A DNA stretch of 64,000 nucleotides from positions 96,680 to 160,679 of the forward strand of contig NW_008246135.1 in assembly GCF_000281045.1 (NCBI RefSeq), read 5' to 3'. The stretch's first letter is position 1, and every line of letters starts with the position of its first letter. The stretch comes from Saprolegnia diclina VS20. Lineage: Eukaryota; Oomycota; Saprolegniomycetes; Saprolegniales; Saprolegniaceae. Both the position numbers and the translations under genes were made by a program. Under the pieces are notes generated by a model. It was given only the letters and a program-made list of their open reading frames with translations, searched no databases and was not told the DNA's origin. Positions 10,601 through 20,207 of the stretch are shown piece after piece.

Positions 10601-13400
10601 CAAGACCCTCGAGACGGTCGTCGAGCTCGTGCAGGTAGATATTGTGGTTTTTGTAGTCTAGCATGTGGGGTTAGGGTCCGTGCGAGGGCAACCAGCTGGC
10701 GGTGATCAACCCGGTCGAGCGCAATGACGCCAACTTTGTCGACGCGTGCATGCTGCTTCTAAGTACGCGCGAAGAGGACGCCGTCGTTAGCGCTGCGGAT
10801 GTGTACCAGCTCAAGGCCATGTACTCTTGATACTTTGATATTGGGATGGGTGGTGCTAATGGGCGGAGGTAGGTGCACGCTGGCGCTCGTTTCGCTTGTC
10901 GAAGGCCGGCGCGACACGATCGTGCACGAGCGACTCGCGAGTCAAGTGTCGCTTCCGCTGCTCAAAGAGACATTGGTGCTCTTCTACGCACACTATTTGG
11001 TCTCTGAATGTGAATCGCAACCTTTGCAACTGAATCTCAAATGTAGAAAACGTACCTGGGCGTCTACTCGGAGGACGCATTCGACCCGGCATTGCAATCG
11101 CCCGAAGCCCGCCAGCGTGAAGGGTATTTTGTGCGGCTCGTCAAAATCGCTCTGGGACAGGCGCACTTGCCGGTCGTCGACGACGCAGACGCTGTTTCCA
11201 CAACGAGCACCGAGACTGCCACATACTTGAACCCAGGGTTCAGCCTCTACATCCTCTTTCACCGGCTCGTGGACGTCCCCGGCATCGGAGACGTTCTTCG
11301 CACCAACTTGCTGCCGCCGGATGTGAGCAATGGCGATCCGGGCCGCCACACGTAGACATGAGCTCCATCGGTTCATTTGTATCAATATATCGATATTAGG
11401 CTGCAACCGCGCCGGTCGACCAAGCACGTCCATCGCAAGCTCAAGGCACTTCAACAGCGCGACAGCGACGCGTCGTACGCGGAGGCCTACGGTTTCTTCC
11501 GCAAGCACTGTGCGTCGATCGAGGTCGTGGTCACAACGTCGACGGACGGCGCGTCATCGTCCGCGGCGGACGAGAAGCGGCTGCAGCGTTTTCACTTCCC
11601 CAAGCCGCCCGTGTGCCAGTTCCTGACGTCCGACATGCGCGACGCGTGCATGGAAGACATTGCGCGCGAGTCGCCGGCCGCCAAACTCAGTGACCTCTTT
11701 CGACGCTCGGACGCGGTATCGAAACCTACAAAAACTATCAATGTTTCAACCGAGTTGGTGCCCTAGCTCGTCGCGGAGATGACGCATCGGTATCTCATGG
11801 TCGTCGCGGGCGATGCGTACTTTACGCTGGGCAAAACCATCTCGTTCGTACTCGCCATCATAATCAACCTCCTTCTGCTCGACTGCTACGTCGATACGGT
11901 AGCATCTCGACTCCATAGGACGATCGAATGCGACGGGATATAGGGCGACCCACGCTTTACGAGCGCCGCACTGCCCGCCTCGATGCTGGCTGTTGACACC
12001 GCCTACAACATGGCGTGCGTGGGCACTCTTGGCGGTGTGTCGAAGGATCTCATTTTGTTCATCTGCGCCATCGCACAAGTCGTCGTGTCGAGCTTCATCG
12101 TGTGCATTTATGCTCTTACGTAATATCCCGATGTCACCAGCCGCTCGGAACACTAACTATATGTAGGTACGGCCCGTTGATCATGCTTGAGGGCTGGAAG
12201 CGGCGGTCGGCGCCCACCGTTGGCTCGGTACTGGCGGTCTTCTTGATGCGATCAGCTCATATCGGCGTACTAGCGAACGTGGGTGCTCGGTGGCACACGG
12301 TTTACGGATGTGCGCTTGCAGAACCTAGGCTGGTCGTTCCTGTTTCTATTGCAGAGCCCTGTGTACATGTACTACTGCGCGTACTTGCTCATGGCGATCC
12401 TCGGCCATTCCGTCCACCCGTTCTTCTTTGCGTTTCACCTCTTTGACGTCTTTCTACGGTACTCCAAATCGACAAAATCGACAAAATCGACAAAAATCAT
12501 ATTTGATTGAAAATAATGTAGGTTTCCCGAGCTCACGATCGTGGTGCGGGCGGTCGCGACACCGTACCGGAGCTTGGCGCTGACGTTTGCGCTCGTCATG
12601 ATCGCCGAGTACCTCTTTTCGATCTTTGGGTTTGCGTTCTTCCGCAATCAGTACGCCACTGTCGCAGCCCTCGAGGCCAATCTCGCGACGGCCGAGTGCG
12701 GTATGCTCTGGTCGTGCTTCCTTACGACCGTCGACCAGACGTTCAAGAACAATGGCGGTGTCGGTACGTGGCTCAATGTGCGGTTATGAGGATACGAACT
12801 TGGTGGTATAGGTGCGCATCTCAAACCAATGTCGACCGACGACTACTCGATGTGGTGGAGCCGGCTCCTCTTTGACAACCTCTTCAACTTGGTGATTCTT
12901 CTCATTTTGGTCAACATCTTCTTCGGTATCATCATCGATACGTACGACATTTCTTGTGATGACTGTTCTTCTACTATGTTTGATGCGGGTTAGGTTTGGC
13001 GACCAACGCTCGCGGCTCCAGCAGCGCCTCGCGGATACGACGAGCAAGTGCTTCATCTGCGCGATTGATCGAGAGGCGTTTGACCGGTTCTCCGAGCGCG
13101 GGTTTGAGGTACACTTGAATCTCAATTGAGTTGTAGCAAAGTTTTTCGCACCTAGTTTCACTGCAAGCGCGAGCATCACGTGTGGAACTACGTGTTCCTC
13201 GTTGCACATCTCCGGTTCAAGGCCGAGACGGACTTTGACGGCGTCGTACGTCGCATCTCAATTTGAATCTCAATTTCAATATCGAGTTGGTGTAGGAACA
13301 ATATCTCGCCGAGTGTATCGCGAGTCAGGACTACAGCTTTGTGCCGAGCTACCGCGCACTGGCCTTGCGCGACGTCTCTGCCTCGGGTCCGATCCAGTAA
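4670..13400 (+). CDS. Inositol 1,4,5-trisphosphate receptor (IP3R) Ca2+ channel
   Basis: A ligand-gated Ca2+-release channel of intracellular membranes, about 2,500 aa over many short exons. That is the length of IP3 receptors and half that of ryanodine receptors. The start MAGRMLPTAGHDD leads into an Ins145-type N-terminal domain (KPIYLYHEPTNGYVGGEGFG), then MIR beta-trefoil repeats (YGQTIQLVHINSAKYIC; LVRLFHCAAGGYLCAG). A RIH domain lies at about 6000-7000, a long helical solenoid follows, and a RIH-associated domain lies at about 10680-11180. The pore region is at 11780-13010. M6 reads LILVNIFFGIIIDTFGDQRS and is followed by the C-terminal zinc-linker: CFIC with the downstream His pair in FHCKREHHVWNYVFL. 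The filter reads NGGVGAHL, with alanine where IP3R has aspartate in GGGVGD. The ORF stops at TAA 13398-13400 right after the linker domain, without the usual coiled-coil tail. An alternative 3' exon is discussed in the findings. Confidence 0.9.
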
Positions 13401-13502
13401 GGATCATCCGAGATCTATCTATTCCGTGCATCAATCCATACTTCTCAATACATTTTCACTACCTACGTGTGGAAGAGTATTGGAGCCTGCGAACAACAGC
13501 CC
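13401..13502. other. 3' flank of IP3R, unique sequence before the inverted repeat
   Basis: About 100 bp between the IP3R stop and the left inverted-repeat boundary. It begins with a GTAAGG that overlaps the stop codon and could act as a splice donor at 13397/13398. It is AT-richer than its surroundings and may be 3' UTR or an intron. Confidence 0.4.
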
Positions 13503-13588
13503 TGGACGACGCGACACCAAGCGAGTGCGTTCGAGTGGCACCCGAGACGTCGGTCGAAGCGCTCATGGCGCAGCTCCAGGCGTTGTAA
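13503..13588 (+). pseudogene. Displaced 3' end of UBA5 (28 codons plus stop)
   Basis: This stretch encodes the same C-terminal tail as the UBA5 gene at 24065-24150, ending SVEALMAQLQAL and stop. The only difference noticed is a silent one (GCA versus GCG alanine). No other part of UBA5 lies on this side. It therefore arrived with the inverted duplication and sits about 100 bp behind the IP3R stop. By itself it has no start and is not a gene. It could be 3' UTR, or could become the last coding exon of IP3R if the GTAAGG donor at 13398 is spliced to the AG at 13484-13485, which would be in frame. Confidence 0.8.
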
Positions 13589-13762
13589 CTGCGTCCATTT
13601 TCGAGTCGACCTTGACCAAGGACACCCATGTGCTGGCTATGCCGATGCCCTACGATGCCTTCTGTGAAGCGGTCGAGACCGAGATGTACACCTCGTCGAC
13701 AACCTGTGCACCAAGCAGACAACAAGTGTATCCACCCGTCCATCTCGACACTAAATGCAAGC

Positions 13763-13768
13763 TTTATT
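13763..13768 (-). terminator. Polyadenylation signal AATAAA for PDI copy A
   Basis: AATAAA on the minus strand, about 50 bp beyond the PDI stop codon. The same hexamer occurs at the equivalent place in the right arm (23885-23890). Confidence 0.45.
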
Positions 13769-13818
13769 GATGCAGATGCTACCGTGCAGCAAGCGTATGC
13801 AGTCCTCTGTGCGTCACA

Positions 13819-16383
13819 TCACTCGTTCTTCTTGGCTTTCAGCGGCTTGAGACCTTTTGGGAGCTTCTTGGGCGACCGCAGGACGGCGACAGTGTAGCCA
13901 AGACCGCCACCGAGCACCAAGACAGCCGCGATCATCTCGAAGCGGAGAGCGAGCAGCTCCGATACAAAGAGCGAGACGGCGTGGCCCATCGCATGCAGCG
14001 CCGACGGCGGGTGCGGGAGCGCGGTCGGCGTCGTCGCCTTGTACCCGCCCTGGACAAAGTCGAGGACCGCGTCCTTGGTTCGCTCCTTGCCCGGGAAGGC
14101 GTACACGAGTCGCTTGGTCTTGTCGACCAACAGCACGCTCGGGTAGCTCTGGACGTTGAGGCGCGTGCGCAGCTCGTCCTCGAGCGCGCCGTCGATGCGG
14201 GCGACGACCACGTTGGGCGCCGACGTCTTGAGCTCTTGCGCAATGGCTTCGTACGCAGCTGCAAACGCCCGGCACGGGCCGCACCACTGCGCGTAGAACT
14301 CGAGGAGGAAGAGCTCGGACGAGACGTTGGCCGGTCCTTGCAGCACCGTGTCGAAGATCGTGGTCGTCCACTCGGCCACGTGCACGTTCTTGGCCATCTC
14401 GGTCGGTGCGTCGTCCTTGACCTCCTTGGTCGCCGTGGGAATCACCGGCATGTCCTTGGTGTTGGTCGCCATCTTGTAGCCGCCGTCAGCAAATGCTACG
14501 AGCGCGTCCATGCTGCGCTCGCCCTCAAAGAGCGTGTACGACGTATCGTGGAGCATCAGGACAGTCGGGTATGACGCGATGCTAAAGGCTTGCAGGAGCG
14601 GGCGGTTGGCCACGTTGGTGCCATCGATCGAGCCGGCGAGGACGTGCTTGGCCTGAAGCGCCGTCGCCACCTTGCCAAAGGTCGGGAGCAGCTTGTTGCA
14701 GTGGCCGCACCACGGCGCATGGAACATGACCAGGCGCGGTAGCTTGGCCCCGCGCACGTCGTCGGTCGTGAGCTTGTGCACATGAGCAAGCGCCGCTTCG
14801 TCGATCTCGCTCACGGCCTTCTTCGCACTCGGTGTCCCAGCGATGGGCGGCAGCGGGCGCGACTCTTTGGTCGCATAGTCGGTCAGCGCAAACGCCGTCA
14901 TGAGCTTCGGGTCGCGGACGCCGTCAAACTCGTAGACGCGGCCGTCGCGGATGAGCACGAGCGTCGGGTAGCCCGTGATGGCAAAGCGCATGCCGAGCTT
15001 GGCGTTCGTGTCGGCGTCGACGCGGGCGACGTGGACGTTGCCGTGGTCCTTGAGCGTCAGCGCTGTTTGCAGCATCGCGCCCATCATCTCCTTGCAGTGG
15101 CCGCACCAGTGCGCGTGGAACTGCACCAGCCACGCGTCGGCGTCGGGCTCGTGCACGCGCGTGACCGCATCAAACGTGTCGTCACTGAGGTCGACGAGCG
15201 GCGACGTCGGGATGTCCGACGCCTCCATCTCGGCGTAGCCGCCGGTCGCAAACGCCGAGAGCGCTTCGAGCGTGCGCGCGCCGTCGTACGCATACATCTG
15301 GTTGTCCTTGACAAAGAGCACGGTCGGGTACCCGTTGACTTGGAAGCGCAACTTGAGGTCAACGTCGTCGGTCGCGTCGACCTTGGCAATGTGCACGTCG
15401 GCGTTGTCCTGGAGCGACAGCGCGAGCTTTTCCCACGTCCGCGCCATCTTCTTGCAGTGGCCGCACCACGGCGCCATAAACTTGATGAACCACCCGCCGC
15501 TACTCGGCGCCAATACGAGCTCGTCAAAGGTGGCGGTCGTGAGCTTGACGACCGCCGAGTCCTCTTCCGAGATACCGCCGTCCGCCATCGGAATCGGGTC
15601 GCCACTCTGCTCGAGGTACCCACTCGTGACAAACGTCGTGAGGGCGTCGAGGCTGCGCGCACCCGCGTACTCGTACATTTTGCCGTCCTTGAAGAAGACG
15701 AGCGTCGGGAACCCCTGGATGCCAAAACGCTCGCCAAGTGCTTCGTGCTCGGTGACGTCGACCTTGGCAATGTGCACTTGGCCGTGAAGGTCCTGCGAGA
15801 GAGCGTCGTACGTCGGCGCGAGCTGCTTGCAGTGGCCGCACCACGGCGCGTAAAACTTGACGAGCCAGCCGTTGCTGCCAGGCGCGAGCACGTTGGCGTC
15901 AAACGTGTCGGCTGTCAGCGCCTCGACGAACGACGGCGCGTTCGGGTCGCGCTTCTTGGGCACGGGCTTGGCGTCCACGGCCTCGTACCCCGTTTCGAGG
16001 AACGTCTTGAAGCCCGCGACCGAGCGCTCGCCCTTGAAGCTGTACATCTTGCCTTGCTTGAAGAAGAGCAATGTCGGGTAGCCCGTGACGCCAAACTGCT
16101 CCTTGATGTCCGTGTGCGCCTCGACGTCGATCTCGGCAATCGAGGTTTGACCCGCGACCTCGATAGCGAGCTCTTCAAAGATGGGCGCGAGGCGCTTGCA
16201 GTGGCCGCACCACGGCGCGTAAAACTTGATGAGCCAGTCGCCGCGATCGCCGGATTCGAGCTGCGTGAGCTCGTTAAAGTTGTCGCCAGTGAGCTGGATG
16301 ACGTTGCTGGCGTCGTCGGCGGCGACGACGAGCGAGAGAAGCGCGATCGAGACCGCGAGGAGCGCGACCAGTACCTTGTTCAT
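13819..16383 (-). CDS. Six-thioredoxin-domain membrane protein disulfide isomerase, copy A
   Basis: An ER oxidoreductase predicted to form or rearrange disulfides in secretory proteins. It is a single uninterrupted exon of 854 codons from the ATG at 16383. MNKVLVALLAVSIALLSLVV gives an immediate signal peptide, which favours this start over the in-frame ATG 63 bp upstream. Six thioredoxin domains follow. Active sites start at about residues 59, 182, 307, 427 and 559 (all CGHC) and 701 (CGPC, thioredoxin-like). Each domain has its cis-proline motif (GYPT, GFPT, SYPT or SYPS). A TM helix lies at about 815-835 (MIAAVLVLGGGLGYTVAVL). The cytosolic tail ends KKNE, a KKxx dilysine ER-retrieval signal instead of the soluble KDEL. 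Classical PDIs have two active domains, so this is an expanded form. It is 98% identical to copy B at 21270. Confidence 0.9.
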   Translation of the reverse strand: MNKVLVALLAVSIALLSLVVAADDASNVIQLTGDNFNELTQLESGDRGDWLIKFYAPWCGHCKRLAPIFEELAIEVAGQTSIAEIDVEAHTDIKEQFGVTGYPTLLFFKQGKMYSFKGERSVAGFKTFLETGYEAVDAKPVPKKRDPNAPSFVEALTADTFDANVLAPGSNGWLVKFYAPWCGHCKQLAPTYDALSQDLHGQVHIAKVDVTEHEALGERFGIQGFPTLVFFKDGKMYEYAGARSLDALTTFVTSGYLEQSGDPIPMADGGISEEDSAVVKLTTATFDELVLAPSSGGWFIKFMAPWCGHCKKMARTWEKLALSLQDNADVHIAKVDATDDVDLKLRFQVNGYPTVLFVKDNQMYAYDGARTLEALSAFATGGYAEMEASDIPTSPLVDLSDDTFDAVTRVHEPDADAWLVQFHAHWCGHCKEMMGAMLQTALTLKDHGNVHVARVDADTNAKLGMRFAITGYPTLVLIRDGRVYEFDGVRDPKLMTAFALTDYATKESRPLPPIAGTPSAKKAVSEIDEAALAHVHKLTTDDVRGAKLPRLVMFHAPWCGHCNKLLPTFGKVATALQAKHVLAGSIDGTNVANRPLLQAFSIASYPTVLMLHDTSYTLFEGERSMDALVAFADGGYKMATNTKDMPVIPTATKEVKDDAPTEMAKNVHVAEWTTTIFDTVLQGPANVSSELFLLEFYAQWCGPCRAFAAAYEAIAQELKTSAPNVVVARIDGALEDELRTRLNVQSYPSVLLVDKTKRLVYAFPGKERTKDAVLDFVQGGYKATTPTALPHPPSALHAMGHAVSLFVSELLALRFEMIAAVLVLGGGLGYTVAVLRSPKKLPKGLKPLKAKKNE

Positions 16384-16956
16384 TCGACGCACGGTGCGAG
16401 GCAATGAGAAATGAAAACTGAGTTGCATCGGGCTGGTTGGATCCATCCGGAAAATTCATCGAAATGTCCGGTTAATGGCTTCGATCTTTTGAAAATGTCG
16501 AATGTGCAAAGATCGAAGACGCGCTATGTGCATGGTTCGTGGAGGGTCGCGCTGGGCGGTCGCGCTTCCAAAGATCGCTGGCCAACTGACGTCGTGGGCC
16601 AAGACAGACGGCTGGTGAGGGCGACCGAGATTGCACGGTCGGCGAATCTTGCAACCGTTGAGCTCCTTGCTTGCTATCGCGTAAACGGCTCGTCCTGAGC
16701 TGCGTGACCCGCTCGTACCGGACCAAACTCACGGCCAAGCACTCTCAGAAAGGAATGGAGATTGTGTTACTAGTTGTCGAGTAAAGAACGGCAATCACGC
16801 TCAATCGATCTACTTCGTCGACAGCACTTGCGTGTCGACGGCTCGTTCGTTGGCGAAACCGCTCGCCTTGTCAGAGAGCAGCTCCCAACGACCAAGACGC
16901 TTCATCTCTCCCTTGCTATAGGCTCTGCAATGCAGCAGCTGTTCTCAAGCGTCTGA
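16384..16956. other. Upstream region of PDI copy A
   Basis: The first ~110 bp still belong to the inverted repeat and contain ATCCGGAA at 16445-16452, 62 bp upstream of the PDI start. Copy B has the same motif at the same distance. Beyond 16495 the sequence is unique to this side. I see no supported gene. Confidence 0.5.
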
Positions 16957-17130
16957 ACGCTCTGGATTGAGCGCTGGTCCGAGCTGTAATTGTACACCTT
17001 GTCGTCCTTGAAGAAGACGACCGCAAGCGCTTCAAAGAACGGAGCGATCGCCTTGCACTGAGCAGTCGGCGGAAAACACTCGTGAACCCGTCGCGGGTTT
17101 GATGGTCGTGAGCTGCGTCAACGGTGGTCA
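16957..17130 (-). pseudogene. Decayed thioredoxin/PDI domain fragment
   Basis: Minus-strand translation gives a degraded thioredoxin domain. TVDAAHDHQTRDGF resembles the TFDAVTQLQSPETDWF entry of the thioredoxin-like gene at 20208. After a frame change, PPTAQCKAIAPFFEALA corresponds to the active-site helix ([18 protein letters not shown] in intact PDIs). It then jumps directly to VVFFKDDKVYNYSSDQRSIQ, the strand and hairpin that normally follow about 45 residues later. The CxxC has collapsed to a single cysteine and the middle of the domain, including the cis-proline, is missing. There is no start codon and the fragment sits between genes. I call it a relic of a further PDI-family gene; it is short and was recognised by eye. 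Confidence 0.6.
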
Positions 17131-17577
17131 GCGCAATGATGCCCCGGTCACCGTCTCAATTCTGAACATCAAATTTTGAGATTCAGCAACCATCAGTCGC
17201 ATCGATTTGCAGCGGTGCTCCATGGTCTCCACATTCGTCTCCTTCGCAGGCTCTTTCCAGACAGGTGTCAGCGATGGAAAGTACACTATCAAATGCTGTC
17301 GCGCCGACCTGGTGGCTTGGTCGGCAAGTGGTCGAGGTGGCCATCACGACGGCTACGACAGTCTAGTCGCTGATTCCTTCGCAGTGCCCATGAACCTTGC
17401 CTCCATACAAACACATTTGCGTGCTGTTTGGTTGGACCGTGGTTGTCTCTAGAATTCGGACAACCACAGAAATTTGCAGCTTATAATTGAGTAATTTTAG
17501 CCCAGCCCTTCATTCTTCGACTACTACGTACATGATTGCTAGTCAAAATATACGAATCGCAAGGGTGTTGGATGCTC
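17131..17577. other. Intergenic region downstream of acyl-CoA synthetase
   Basis: No gene supported. Several short open frames exist but none resembles a known family or has a plausible exon structure. It may contain more eroded PDI sequence, but I cannot support that. Confidence 0.4.
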
Positions 17578-19541
17578 CTAGAGCTTATAGTCGCCAGCGC
17601 AGAGTTTGGCGTACACCGCATCGGTGACGCGCGTGACACTCTGCGTTCGCTCCAAAACAAACACGGCGTCGGTCGCCTTTTGGGGGTTGAAGCCGTCGAT
17701 CGCGAGCTCGTACGTCTGGTACTTGTGCGTCGTCGTTGTCGGCAGCGGACGGGTCGTGACGCGGACAAAGCGCGGCCACTTGAACGGGGCCACCTTCATC
17801 ACCTCGAGCTGCGCGTACAACGTGGTCACGCACGTCTCTGCGTCGTCCTCGGGGGCGATCCGGATGAGCGCCATGCCGGCCTTGCCGTCCACTTGGGGCA
17901 CGTTGACGCCGTAGACGACAGCTTCGCGCACCGAAGCGACCGCATTTATCGCGACTGCGACCTCGGTCGAGCTCACGTTCTCGCCCTTCCAGCGAAACGT
18001 GTCGCCGATGCGCTCGACAAAGTAGACAAAGCCGTCCTCGTCGACCTCGAGCAAATCGCCCGACCGAAAGTACGCGTCGCCTGGCTTGAAGACGTTGCGC
18101 AGAATCTATGACACTATTGTCCACCATATCGAAACATAGAAATAGTGTACCTTGGCCTCGGTGGCGGCAGCGTCCGAGTAGCCATCGAAGCGCCGGAGCA
18201 CGTGCGAGTTGTCAATGAGCGCAAGGAGCTCACCGGGTTCGTGGTGGCCGACGGGGATACAGCGACCGCGCGCATTTCGCAGGACCGACTGCGTCTTTGG
18301 GTCGTAGCGAACAATCTTGAGCGGGTAGAGGCGCTTGACGAGCGGCGAGAGGCAGCCAACGGCGCCGACGCGACCTTCTGTGTTGATCAAACCGCCGTTG
18401 CTCTCGGTCGCTGTGTAAAACTCGATGATCTTGGGTACGTGGAACCGCTCTTGGAAGGCGACCCAGACGTCCTTGCGCAGCCCGTTGCCGATCGCGAGGC
18501 GCACAGTATGAGCCACGTCGGCTGCCTGCGGTGGCGTCTGGCAGAGAAACCGGCAGGTCTCGCCAATGTACTGAATGACCGTCGCCTTCCAGTGCACGCA
18601 GTCGGGCCAAAACTGGGACGCCGAAAACTTGGGCTTGATGAGCTGGACCGCCCCAGTATGCAGCGCGAGGCAAAAGGCCAACAGCGCCGAACCATGGTAG
18701 AGTGGCAGCGCCGTGTAGATGCGGTCGGTCGCCGTCACGGAGCAGTAGCGCATGTAGAGGTACCCGGCGCCGTACCAGCGCAAGTGATTCATTTTAGCGG
18801 CTTTGGGCAAGCCCGTCGTACCACTGGTGAAGATGTGCACGAGCGTGTCGGTGAGCTGGACGCGGTCACGGTAGCTCTCCTCGAGCGGCGACGACGACGC
18901 ATCTGCGTACGCCAGCACCGGCGCGTCATCATGTGACGGCGTCTTGTCGTCCAAGCACAAACATGGGATGCTGGCACGCACGTCGTGCGGTAGCGCGAGG
19001 TAAATGTGCGCGGTGGCCGCTGTGCAGACGACGTGCGTGGCGTGGCACACGTCCAGCGCGTGCACGAGGTGGTCGCCCTGGATCGACGGGTTGAGGAGCG
19101 CCGAGGTCACGCCTATCTTGGCCATCGCAATGATCTACCCACCGACGATAGAAGTGAAGTCAAGACCGTATTCGCTGAAGGAGGAATTACGAGCAAGGGA
19201 AAGAGCACGCCGTTCGGAAGTAGGAGCGCGGCCGTGGCTTGCTGCTGCAACCCGACGTCGTGGCTTGCGCGGGCGATTTGGTTCGTCACTGCATCAAACT
19301 CGCGGTACGAGTAGACTTTAGTCGGCCGCACTTCTTCTGGCAGCGTCGGCGATGGCGATGGCAGCTCGACCTCGACGAGCGGCATGTCGAGCCGCTGGTC
19401 GACGGCGGTAGCCCAAAAGTCGATAAACGTCCAACCGCCCGGGCGGTTCTTCTTGGCGATCGCGTTGCCGTGCGAGGCCACGTCGATGAGCACGCGGAGG
19501 AAGCGCAGGTCCCGGAGGAAGCCGCTCCAGACCTTGCCCAT
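17578..19541 (-). CDS. FATP/very-long-chain acyl-CoA synthetase family enzyme
   Basis: An AMP-forming acyl-CoA synthetase of the SLC27/FATP type, expected to activate long or very long fatty acids with ATP and CoA at a membrane. The start is MGKVWSGFLRDLRFL at 19541. The ATP/AMP P-loop is HIFTSGTTGLPKAAKMNH. The adenine-binding motif is EFYTATESNGGLINTEG. The family signature is YFRSGDLLEVDEDGFVYFVE, followed by RIGDTFRWKGENVSSTEVA. The C-terminal lid domain runs to the stop at 17578. Two introns are visible, at about 19135-19200 and 18107-18150. The product is about 610 aa, normal for FATPs. The expected N-terminal membrane helix is not obvious, so an upstream exon may be missing. The gene lies between the two PDI inverted-repeat arms. 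Confidence 0.87.
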
Positions 19542-20207
19542 GCTCGTCGACTTGGTGTGGCAGCGGGTTGTGTCCAGCGTCTGAACCCTACCACCGTTGT
19601 TGTCCGTGATTGGTTGATATAGACCAATCGCCAACGAGTATATCTTTGGCGAAAGGTCACAGCGAGGGTCGTCGACTCCTCTCGACGCGACAAGGGAGTC
19701 GAGGTAGACGAACATGCGAGGGCCCCATCTAGACCCTAAATACGAGATGATAAATGTATTCGCGTGGCGAATACTGGGCCTCTCGGCGTCTTCGCACCTG
19801 TTTGACGTGTACCGACACCGCACTGCATCGATCAATCTCACATGTGCAACGCGTAAAACTAAATGGCCAAGTTGTCGCCATTCATGGAGCTATCTGGTCT
19901 GGTTTCTGCAGTTGCCTTCGTCCCCACAGAGACTCTAGCCCACACGTAGTGCTGTCGACGTCGCGTAGCCACCACACAAAAGTCCATGAGCCGCTGTACG
20001 GAATCGCTCGCTGGTATAATAGGCTGCACCAGTCGTGCACCCATGTACTCTGGCAGGCACCTCGCCACGTCACCGACTTGGAACAATTTGAGGTAGTCGC
20101 CTCAATAAGATGAGGCAAGTACCGTCCTCGACTGTAGCTTCGAAAATCGAACCGACTCCCGCTTCAAGCTGCAGCATCACACGCACTTTCCAAGTACCCA
20201 CCATACG
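19542..20207. other. Divergent intergenic region between FATP and thioredoxin-like gene
   Basis: About 665 bp without a supported gene. A GACCAATC (CCAAT-box-like) lies at 19622-19629, about 80 bp upstream of the FATP start. A minus-strand open frame at 19859-20086 has no recognisable family. Confidence 0.4.

Larger units (their letters stand above)
13503..16495 (+). repeat. Left arm of ~2.99 kb inverted duplication
   Basis: Nearly identical to the reverse complement of 21158-24150. Identity begins inside the last 28 codons of UBA5 (GGACGACGCGACACCAAGCG) and covers a 230-bp spacer and the whole six-domain PDI gene. It ends about 110 bp upstream of the PDI start, where the two copies read CTTTTGAAAATG and CTTTTGAAATG and then diverge. 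The two PDI proteins differ at roughly 18 of 875 aligned residues, and the noncoding spacer shows very few differences, so the duplication is recent or maintained by gene conversion. This is probably the derived arm, because only the right arm joins a full UBA5 gene. Confidence 0.92.

Noticed and set aside
4670..13400. Ryanodine receptor identity
   Set aside because: Gene length (about 2,500 aa), no SPRY or RyR repeats seen, and the C-terminal CFIC...H zinc-linker match IP3 receptors better.
14776..16407. 543-codon plus-strand open frame opposite PDI copy A (mirror at 21246-22877)
   Set aside because: It lies exactly antisense to the PDI gene, is rich in Arg/Val/Leu typical of GC-rich shadow frames, and has no recognisable domain.
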